This document shows, piece by piece, positions 55,574 through 64,000 of a stretch of 64,000 nt of DNA. Numbering within the stretch: position 1 is the stretch's first letter; each line of letters opens with the position of its first letter. This DNA comes from Podaxis mareebaensis (taxonomy: Eukaryota; Basidiomycota; Agaricomycetes; Agaricales; Agaricaceae), in NCBI GenBank assembly GCA_018524725.1, contig JAEUWP010000024.1, positions 124,001 to 188,000 on the forward strand, given 5' to 3'. The notes under the pieces were generated by a model that was not told the DNA's origin, searched no databases, and saw nothing but the letters and a program-made list of their open reading frames with translations. The translations under genes were made by a program, and so were the position numbers.

Positions 55574-56682
55574 CAGTCGAGGACGAGCGAAGTCAACAAA
55601 TTTAATACATCGGGAACGGCTCGTGAGAATTGTTTGAAATTCCGGCATGAAACTCAGATCATTGAAATAAGCCGAAAAACGATTTTTTCCAGTATTTTTC
55701 CATGTATATTTGGCGACTGCCAAAATTTTTGGCATTTGCTTGCATCATGTAAGCACCTAATGAGCGGCTACACCAGTATTGATGGTCCGTATCTAAGAAG
55801 CAATAGCTTCCAAGTGCATTACTGCGCTTCGGGAGACGCTGTGATGGCCTTTCTGTTTACAAACAGCCCAGGCAGCAGCCTTTCCAGTGTCCGACACGGT
55901 ATGTACTCATGAACCTCCAGGATCTGTTGATAAACGACGGATCACATCCATAGGACATGCATACAAAGCTGAATATGCAGCTTTCTTTGCGTCCTGGCAC
56001 TTGTCGGTAGCGGTACTTGCACCAGCCCCAGTACTATAGTAAATGATATTTCAGAAATTCGGAGTTTCAACAACAGAGAAGGACAGACGTACCACCTCAA
56101 TTGGATTGAGTTCACAATGAAACTTCGGCAAGAAGATGCATTCATGCCCACTATCTCTGGACTCCATAACCAGCCAAATGTTGCACCGGACACCGAACTT
56201 GTGCTCCAGTATGCCCTTGGGAGAATAATGACTGCTGCATGGCCCATCTACTCGGTAAGCAGGAAGACTTGAAAATCAAGAATCAATGTTCAAAAAGATT
56301 ATTCATGATGTTCCGCTTGGCTTTCTTTTGTGGAAACGGCATTGGGAATGCAAGGAGGGGTCATTGGAGGCACCTGGTGGAATATTTCTTAGTATTCTTT
56401 GTTAATTTTATTACATAACAATGGCTCGTTAAATTTTTACACCTTTCGGGCTCCATGCTCTGCCGGCGAAACGGAGTCGATTCCGCATTTTTACGTGAAT
56501 TTTAAAGGTTTTTCTGTCATTTTGCCATAATTTTGGCCTTCGCTTAATAAAGTCACTTTTCTGAGCCAACGGCTCGATAACTTTTTCACAGAAAGCTCTC
56601 AACGAGATCCATCGAATTACACTAATTTTATAAAATTTAAAGAACTTTCGGAAAATTAGTTGACTTCACTTGTCCTCGACTG
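55574..56682. mobile_element. 1.1 kb TIR element with TA target duplication
   Basis: The left end CAGTCGAGGACGAGCGAAGTC and the right end, read on the minus strand, CAGTCGAGGACAAGTGAAGTC, match at all but two of the first 24 bases. Both ends are flanked by TA (55572-55573 and 56683-56684), the signature of Tc1/mariner/pogo-type transposons. The length and lack of a transposase make it non-autonomous. Inside, 56030-56255 has an open frame including YHLNWIEFTMKLRQEDAFMP and a donor after IYS, which looks like a host-type exon. Confidence 0.8.
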
Positions 56683-56684
56683 TA

Positions 56685-58582
56685 CTTATTCCTTTGGTGT
56701 GGCATTGGGTGTTTTGTATCTATTAACGAACATTATTCGGTGTGTATACCGGTTCTTCATCGTTCTTCTCTAAACTGCCAGATCCATCCCACACAGTTTC
56801 ATTCCGACAGGCATTTTCTCACAGAAGATCCTCGTATACATATCCGATCCTTTCCTTTAGGCTTCCAAAGAGGTCCAAAACGAGAATGATCAAAATTGTT
56901 AGTCGGGGTAGTAAGTTTCACGACACCCCTCTTTGTTGATGTATTTAGGACCGATTGATTCATGTGCTGTATGTAGCAAGGTACACCTAATTTATGAGCG
57001 ATTGCTCCAGAAGTAATCGTTCATCAACACGTTTGCTCAATTCTATTCCGAGTTGATACCGTCAGCGTCGGGTGATCCAAGGAACTCTGTTTTAACAGGT
57101 CGTTTTCCGGCCATGAGAAATCTCCCCTCGTCGGTGCTCGGAGACTGGAGTATGTCGATTGCCAACACGCTATGCTGTAGCAGACCCCAACCCACAAAAC
57201 TGGGACAGTGGTATTCCTGTACCCATAGTAGTCTCAAACGTGCACGTTCATAGGCACGGGCTCTAGGGTTTCTGCTCCCAACGTCATGACCGCGGTAGGT
57301 GTACTAGGTATAGTACACGCCGAAACTTACCCGAGACTTACACTTTCTAAAGGGGCTCCGTTCGCAGGGTTATGTTGACTGACGTCCTCGTCGGGGCACT
57401 GCGTCTATCTCCGTCGCGGAGAGTCGACACCGCCGTGGGGAGTCGATAAGCTAAACAGCCACCACCGTGCGTCCATGCTGGTTTGAGCGCCGAATATTTC
57501 GTCAAGACAGGAAGTCTCAAATACTTCATTTAGTACGTTGACGTGGGGTTCGATATGCCGTGGTCATCAGATATGGAATGTCCTTTGACGGTAAGAAACC
57601 GTAAACTCTGGGTTTGGAGTCCTTGGACACGAGTTAATTCGCATTCCGTCTGAAAAGCTCAAAGACGAATGGGGCGTAGATAACGACGCACATTGTTTGC
57701 TAAAAATACTGTTCTTCATTTATTGGCTCCGGGAAACTTAGCGGTGTCGCTTGGTTTTCGTAACGGTTTCTTCGATTCGGTAACTAACCGCATAACGTGA
57801 AGAGAGCGCTTATGGGCATGAACCACACGCGATGGGATAGAATATCTTGAGAAAATTAAAAATAGCCGTCGCGCGTTTTACTGTGCCCGACCATAGCCGA
57901 GTGCAGCCTCTTGACCCGAGAGGGATAGGCTGCAGACAGCGTAAAGCTGGTTTGAGGAGTTAGCATCCAAGCTCGGATAACCCCAGCGCAAATTCCAATA
58001 TTTTGACACTCCGTTATGTCCTTGGAGGGTATGCCCGGCGCTTCTTCGTAAGTGAAGATTCAGCATTTTATTCTGCCTTTCAGGGACCTAATGATTGTTC
58101 CATTCCTCCCTTCCCCCGATACCAGTGGACAACCCTGGTCGACAACGGGTGGTAAGAGTCGAGCAGTTTCGCGTACGAACTAATTTCGTTCGGTCCAGTA
58201 CAGCTTAGGAGTAGCGATCGATGTTGTTCTTGCTAGTGTTAGTGTCTTACATGCGATCTGAGTTTGGCGCTGAATACAGGTGAAACTGACGTTATGAACA
58301 GGTATGCTCTAACGAACCGTGGGATGTGCGCTACCCTGAAGCGACAGATTCTGTCCCTATACGTTGGCCCTGGAGTTAATTGCCCAGCAGTATTTTTGAT
58401 GGATCTACGGGGTGTTTTATTAAAACGCATTCTTGAACGCAGTTTCGCTAGGCAGTTGCCAAGCTCGACGACCCTTTTCACGGATCCAGAATCAACTTGG
58501 ATGTGCTCACAGAGCATGGCAACCTGGTCTTTGACTATACAAGGAGCTTCAAGAATATTTACCTGGTAATGTTCATGACTCC
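56685..58582. other. Long intergenic region, no gene recognised
   Basis: About 1.9 kb with short ORFs only. A stem-loop, TGAGCGATT..AATCGTTCA, is at about 56995-57024. The ORF at 58264-58569 has no motif. It contains the upstream region of the peroxygenase gene. Confidence 0.45.
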
Positions 58583-58590
58583 TATAAATT
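58583..58590 (+). promoter_or_regulatory. TATA box of the peroxygenase gene
   Basis: TATAAATT lies about 60 bases before the ATG at 58647. Confidence 0.6.
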
Positions 58591-58646
58591 TACAAGAAAG
58601 TCTCCATGAATCACCAAGGAAAACAACCCTTCTATCCAGTCGCAGA

Positions 58647-60004
58647 ATGGTCAACTTTGTCAACTTCGTCGCCCTCGCCCTTGCTTTGGCCTCTCCAGCT
58701 TTGGCCTTCCCAGCCTACGGCTCCTTGGCCGGGCTCTCGCGCGAGGAGTTGGACAAGATCATCCCGACTCTCAAGTACAAGGAGCCTACACCTCCTCCTG
58801 GCCCTCCCAGCTTCACCGGCCTCAAGCTTGTCAACGATGCCAAGCACCCCTGGAAACCTCTCAGGCCAGGTGACATTCGTGGTCCGTGCCCTGGCTTGAA
58901 CACTCTTGCATCCCATGGTGTACGTGCTTTTGTGGCTCCTCTCCATACGTGACAAAGATTCTAACCATGGGATACAGTACCTTCCTCGCAATGGTATTGC
59001 AACCCAGCACAGATTATCTCTGCTGTTCAGGAAGGTGTGTGCACTCATGGCCCCCATCTACAGAACCGAGTCTGAGAACAATCCTCTAGGCTTCAACATG
59101 GAGAACAAATTCGCGAGATTCGTGACCTATGCTGCCCACCTCATCGATGGCAACCTCGTTACCGATCTTCTGAGTATCGGAGCTCAGACTCCCAAGACCG
59201 GTCCTGCTCCGCCTGCACCAGCACTTGCCGCTGGACTCAACACCCATGCCGTGTTCGAGGGTGATGCAAGCATGACCCGAGGTTTGTCTTCACCGCCCAA
59301 GCACTCATCAACAACTCGTACTCACCTCCGGATTAGCTGATGCCTACTGGGGAGACAATCACAGCTTCAACGAGACCCTCTTCGATGAGGTACGTCTAAA
59401 CAGCAACACTCATCGAGTCAGCCGCTAATGTCATAAACAGATGGTGGAGTTCGCCAACAAGTACGGCGATGGCAAGTATAACTGGACGGTCGCATCCGAG
59501 TTCAGGTACCACCGGATCGTCAACTCTATGCAGAACAACCCGACATTCGGGTTCATCCAGCCGCGCTACTTCACTGCTTACGCAGAGGCGACGTTCCCCA
59601 TCAACTTCTTCGTCGATGGACGTGTGACGGAGAACAGAGCATTGTCGATGGAAGATGCTCGAGGCTTCTTCCAAGACAGCAGGATGCCCAAGGATTTCCA
59701 CCGAGTTGGAAAACCGTCGTCGACTGAGAACATGGACTTCCTGGTGAATTCTCACCCGGTCAGGCCTGGCGGCAATGTAAACGGGACGAACAGCTACGAG
59801 GCTAACCCGAATGAGGCAGACTTGTCCCCGAGTCAGTTCTGCTTGATCTATGAGAACTTCGTGAACCGAAACGTGCGGATGATGTACCCTAACCCGACTG
59901 GAGTGCTGAAGAAGGCGTTGAACCTGAACCTGCAATGGTTCTATGACTCGATCAGCGATAGGTGTCCCAACCAGGTATTCCCATATGGGAAAGACGACGA
60001 GTAG
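58647..60004 (+). CDS. Heme-thiolate peroxygenase (unspecific peroxygenase/chloroperoxidase family) with a frameshift
   Basis: A signal peptide (MVNFVNFVALALALASPALA) leads a secreted heme enzyme. Exons: 58647-58919, 58978-59034, 59090-59281, 59337-59389 and 59441-60004. The heme-ligand motif PCP is in RGPCPGLNTLASHG, and the acid-base motif EGD..R is in VFEGDASMTR, as in long-type unspecific peroxygenases (EC 1.11.2.1), which use peroxide to oxygenate organic substrates. Total length of about 380 residues fits. In exon 2 the expected GIATPAQIIS reads GIATQHRLS because one base is missing (57 bases instead of 58). With normal splicing this ends the frame. If the 55-base intron at 59035-59089 is retained, the frame is restored. 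So it is a young pseudogene, an altered protein or a sequencing error. Confidence 0.88.
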
Positions 60005-60156
60005 TTGGAGGAGGGATTTCTTGACACGATTGATAGGTAGCACGCCATATTATGTCGTATTGTAGCTGGAACACGTTGTGAATGATCTTGTGTTAGAGAG
60101 TCCAACTGCCTTGTGGGTCCGAAGAGTCTGCAATCAGTTAACCAGCGGGAGTATGC

Positions 60157-60217
60157 GGTCCCGGGTGCTGGAATCGAACTTCGGATTGAGGCCTTGTCTC
60201 ATCGAGCTCCTCGGGCC
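60157..60217 (-). pseudogene. Shortened tRNA-like sequence
   Basis: On the minus strand GTTCGATTCC matches a B box and is followed by CAGCACCCGGGACC, like a tRNA 3' half. The 5' part has GAGCTCGATGAGA, a plausible A-box remnant, but the total is only 61 bases and the T stem pairs poorly. Confidence 0.4.
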
Positions 60218-60963
60218 TAAATTGCCACGTCGGTTCGGGTGTCCGGTGACCAGATTTACCTACAGACAACACCTGCGGCGATGGGCGTTCCCACTCCTCC
60301 CGTTGTGTGATTCAATCATATCACAGGACGCGGATCGCAGGAGCTCACCCACCCATACTTATCAGAACACCATCATGATGACAAGAAATTAGCCATACAA
60401 CGTTACCTAACAATCTCGGTTGCACGTGACTTGTTCTATCTTTGTTCTATCTTTTGAGTTTTAATAATCCTTCATTGCTGATGCATATGCTGATGGCTTG
60501 TTGGAACTTCTGGGTTTGAGCCCCGCAAACGAACGCCTTTGACTTGCACTACACATGTCTCACAGAAAGAAGGACCAGATCTTCAATTGTTTGCAGCGCG
60601 CCCGAAGTGTTCAACCAGTTCTTGGCGAAGGGAAAGGACAAAACCTACACAGCCAGCTAATTTGAGTCATCTGCGCGATCACGTCTACGGGCACTATCTT
60701 CCGACCAATATCGAAGTTGCACCGCCTGCTTTCCCGTGTTACGGCTGGGACTGCAGAATAATACAAGACAGTGGTCTTCCGTTGAGCGCCGGTTGATCCT
60801 AGATGGGTCAGGCAGAAGCTTAGCATCGCTTTTGCTGCGCCGTGGCACTCTGATGCGGTCAAGCTTATTGTACGTTGGCTGGTCAGCTGGTATTTACCTG
60901 CGTAGTTGCACCATCTATAAATTTTTCTTCTCTTGTTCATTTGTATAAAACACAGCTGTTTCA
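60218..60963. other. Intergenic, upstream of receptor copy D
   Basis: No gene seen. Overlapping ORFs on both strands at 60539-61024 lack motifs. Confidence 0.4.
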
Positions 60964-62466
60964 ATGGATGCTCCCCAGGATTCCTTTCCTCCGTTGATGA
61001 TCCTAAACCGATATGTCGTGTCAAGCAAGTGAGTATCTATCCGTGCCGTGTTTACGTCTTTGCCGACATCTCATCTCATAAAACACATCCACGACGGCAA
61101 AAGCCCCTGATCCGGAAATGACCAACGCAGTAGTGCTCGCTTTCAACCTCATGCAACTTACTGGAGGGACGGGGCTAGCTCTCACCATGCTGATAGCGGG
61201 TTTTAATCCAAGAACATCTCGCCTATCGACGTGGTATAGTTTTTGTCTTTCATGGATTGTTTCATCCTTCAGCTATTGTCTCTTGTACATCTTTGGCCGC
61301 CAAACCGGAGCAGATCCTGGTCGCTCGTTGTGTGCCTTCCAGAGCGCTCTCATCTATGCAGCACCCGTGCTGTGAGTAGAGGCTTCTCCCGCGCTTTACT
61401 GATCATGACTCTCACAACTTCTAATAAAAGCACTGCTGGAACGACCCTCTCTTTTGTCATCCAGGTATGTTGCCCAACTTGCAGTTTCAAGAGGTTTCGG
61501 CAAGAAGGTTTACTCCATTGGATTCGCTCCAGATTTATCTTGGCATGTCCGGCCACCCAAGACTGAAGCTATCCACGAAGTATCTTGTCAGCAAGTGCCT
61601 CTCGCGAAATGTTAATGTCACTCAGTAATTCGCGCTTTAGCTACAGCTGTGCCCTTACTTTGTCTGGTTGACGATCGTCATCGTAGTGCTGATTGTAAGG
61701 ACCAATCCTAGGATATATTTTCCATAGACCTGCTAACATGCTTGTATAGTTTGGACTGGGACATCCGACCTTTTTTGGCCGGTTGAACGGTATATACTGT
61801 AGCTCAACTTCAAAGATACTGTAAGTCTTCAACAGGTTGAAGTCTGAGAGTCGAGGATGAACTGACGTTGATATTACTATTGAAACAGGCCGCGAGCGAT
61901 TGCAGTCATTATTCTTGTGGTCATTTTGGTGATCGCATTATTACAGGGCGAGTCACTATACCATTTTCCAACCACTCAGTCCTGAATTAATGTCATGAAG
62001 TAGCGATCATATTCCATAAAATTTCTGGGAGGGGAATAATCAGCGAGGATCAGAAGGTGCTGTACATGCTTTTCAGGGTGTTCCTCTTCGACCTTGGAGC
62101 TCTGTTGGGCTTGATGTGGGTTGTTCGGATTCTCCATACTTATTTCGAGAGGCACGTTGAAGTGATGACGCAGAGTTTCGATCGCCTTTCTCTTATTCAC
62201 TTGGAACACCAGCGCTGTATTTAACTTGATAATGGCTTCCTGTGAGTCGTAGCGGCTTGTATATCTCAACGAAAATACTGGCTGAATTTGCTCCTCACAG
62301 ACCCTCCGTTTGTTCTGATTATTTTTGGACTGAGTCAACGTGTAAGTGGCTCGTGATTGTCTACCAGCATAACCGAGACCGTACTGTACCAACAGGACAT
62401 TTTATGTGCCTGTTTTCGTCGAGAGTCCCGTTACCAGCAGAACAACCATATTCTAGGGATACCTAG
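60964..62466 (+). CDS. Seven-helix receptor-like membrane protein, copy D
   Basis: Exons can be followed through helices VLAFNLMQLTGGTGLALTMLIAGF, WYSFCLSWIVSSFSYCLLYIFG, TAGTTLSFVIQ, LCPYFVWLTIVIVVLI, FFGRLNGIYC, AIAVIILVVILVIALLQG, LFRVFLFDLGALLGL, AVFNLIMAS, PFVLIIFGLSQR and a polar tail ending SRDT at 62466. I start it at 60964 (MDAPQDSFPPLM) because the first exon joins in phase to 61131 if the donor is GC (TCAA|GCAAGT). The simpler alternative start is 61118 in the same frame as helix 1. A second GC donor may follow the sixth helix (CAGG|GCGAGT). It is on the opposite strand from copies A-C and more divergent from them. Ligand unknown. Confidence 0.72.
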
Positions 62467-62679
62467 CTAGCAGATGCTGCTTCGACATGTCTTCAGAGTA
62501 ACGTATTTGTATGTGTATAGTACCAGTAAACCCTCTACATTCGTCTTAGCGTCGTGTGTGACACCCCTACTTCACGCCTTCTGATCCAATACCTGCCCAA
62601 GCAATATTCTAATACCCGGGTACGGATACATCACAAAATCAACCACATCGACTACATACACACAAAACACCAAAAAATA

Positions 62680-63640
62680 CATTACAAGACTACATCGAAC
62701 CCCACCACGCCTAAACCACCTCCGAGCCCACCTCCGCCCTTCCCTAGCCTTACCCTCGCTCTCGCTCTCCTCTTCATCCTCAAACTGAATCCTAACCCTT
62801 CCTCTACCAATCGAAATATCAACCCCAACCCCAACCCACTCCCCACTCCGAGCTCATTTCCATTTCCATTTCCAGTTCCACAAACACAACCACCCGCCTT
62901 CCCCACCCCCGCCCTTGCTGTTCCTACCACCGCTGCTGTTCTCGACACAACGTTCGAATGATTCAGATATTCATTACTATCGTCACTCGAGCTCGTAGGG
63001 CCATGCCACTCCCTTACATTCGAAAACACTTTCCCTTCAACCGAGATTCTCTTTACGTGTCCCATAGTCCCACCCTCCACGCCTTCTTCCGTCTCTACGG
63101 AATCTTGAACCCAAGCCGGATCTCTTCGAAGAGTCGAAAGAGGAGATAATACCGGCGACGACAAAGGCGAAGTAACCAAAGTAGGTGAAGTAGTTAAAAA
63201 AGGGAGTGTAGATGGAGATGGAGGTGGGGAAGGCGATGTAGAAGACGAATGAAGTCGTAAAAGCTAAGTTAAGACAACAGTCGCGACTCCGGTTGATGTC
63301 CAGACAATACACGATCACGTGTTCACATTGTGGGTTTATGTGTGCCTTGGACTTTTTTGGAGAGGGTATCGGAGTCTACTTACGTCGAGGAAACTTGGAC
63401 GTACGCTAGTATGGAATTTCGGCGCTTGTGAGTCTGTCGGTGTTGGGGGATGAGGGTTGTGGTTAACGCAGCGTCTGGGCTGGCCGAGGAGTCGAAGGAG
63501 TGCCCTACAGAGTTGCGTTTGATGTTCTGTGTTTGGAATTGTATGAGGGGTGTGGGTGCCGTTGAGGGGCGGCTACTGGGCACGGTTTTAGTTTGTGTGG
63601 AGGTTCCGGGGTTCGATGTCCGATGATCGATGATCCGTCA
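62680..63640 (-). other. Possible minus-strand membrane-protein gene, incomplete model
   Basis: Minus-strand patches APKFHTSVRPSFLD (ending at a GTAAGT donor near 63386), then FTTSFVFYIAFPTSISIYTPFFNYFTYFGYFAFVVAG near 63160-63260, look coding. Downstream the strand is Gly/Gly-Leu-rich from simple repeats (CCCCAACCCC on the plus strand near 62825). I could not join the two patches in frame. The ORFs on the plus strand here are products of the simple sequence. Confidence 0.35.
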
Positions 63641-63687
63641 CCAGAGTTCGGGCCGTTCGGATAATTGGAGTTTCGTCGTTCTTGTAT

Positions 63688-64000
63688 ACCCTTCAATGAG
63701 ATCCTCTTCGATGAGGTACGTCTAAACAGCAACACTCATCGAGTCAGCCACTAACGTCACAAACAGATGGTGGAATTCGCCAACAAGTACGGCAATGGCA
63801 AGTACAATTGGACGGCCGCATCCGAGTTTAGGTATCACCGGATCGTCAGCTCTATGCAGAACAATTCGACATTCGGGTCCATCCAGCCACGTTACTTCAC
63901 GGCCTACACAGAGGCGACGTTCCCCAACAACTTCGATGGACGGGTGACGGAGAACAGAGCGTTACCGACGGAAGACGCGCGAGGCTTCTTCCAAGACAGC
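63688..64000 (+). pseudogene. 5'-truncated copy of the peroxygenase gene, runs off window
   Basis: From CTTCAATGAGATCC the sequence matches 59363-59684 (end of exon 4, the intron and exon 5) at about 90%. The earlier exons with the heme-ligand motif are absent, and unrelated sequence precedes 63688. A six-base in-frame deletion removes two residues before DGR. The intron is present, so the copy arose at the DNA level, not by retroposition. Confidence 0.85.

Noticed and set aside
60500..60530. GGGTTTGAGCCCC as a tRNA B box
   Set aside because: The invariant C of the T loop is T here, and no A box lies 30-60 bases before it.
1..64000. CRISPR arrays, bacterial operons, rRNA genes
   Set aside because: None are seen; the spliceosomal introns and gene families mark nuclear fungal DNA.

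Overview
The window is nuclear DNA from a filamentous basidiomycete, most likely an agaricomycete. The genes carry many short introns (about 45-70 bp), and I could place most of them because the spliced exons keep frame. The gene content also fits mushroom-forming fungi: fimbrin, an NF-X1 zinc-finger protein, a NACHT-WD40 STAND protein, an HNH protein, a heme-thiolate peroxygenase, seven-helix receptor-like proteins and a lineage-expanded kinase family whose catalytic loop reads HGD instead of HRD. I cannot name the species.

Layout. 0-1.6 kb: 5' end of fimbrin and a Ser/Gly-rich surface protein, both on the minus strand. 3.3-5.6 kb: kinase K1 with an acidic repeat tail, followed by relics. 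6.9-8.7 kb: repeats. 8.9-14.6 kb: a lineage-specific protein and a large NLR-like STAND gene with ten near-identical WD40 units. 14.8-17 kb: a second copy of the 6.9 kb repeat and relics. 17.1-20.9 kb: a long disordered Ser/Pro-rich protein. 21.4-29.2 kb: kinases K2, K3 and K4 in tandem. K3 is split by a solo LTR, K4 looks catalytically dead, and a relic of the NF-X1 gene's 3' end lies behind K2. 29.4-33.1 kb: the full NF-X1/FAP1-type gene. 33.7-39.3 kb: a small membrane-protein family (two genes and one truncated copy) with an HNH gene between them. 39.6-42 kb: kinase K5 and a copy of its tail. 44.6-45.4 kb: a protein with a J-domain/NFKBIL1-like end. 45.4-54.8 kb: a tandem duplication of seven-helix genes, with a 2.66 kb stretch in the first unit that has no CpG at all. 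55.6-56.7 kb: a TIR element with TA target duplication. 58.6-60 kb: a peroxygenase with a one-base frameshift. 61-62.5 kb: a fourth seven-helix gene. 63.7-64 kb: a truncated copy of the peroxygenase.

Housekeeping genes (fimbrin, NF-X1) sit beside fast-evolving families: kinases, the NLR, receptors and small membrane proteins. These families show recent duplication, truncation, element insertion and concerted evolution. The NLR and the kinases could act in non-self recognition or signalling, but that is inference. All family calls come from reading motifs by eye; no database search was run.
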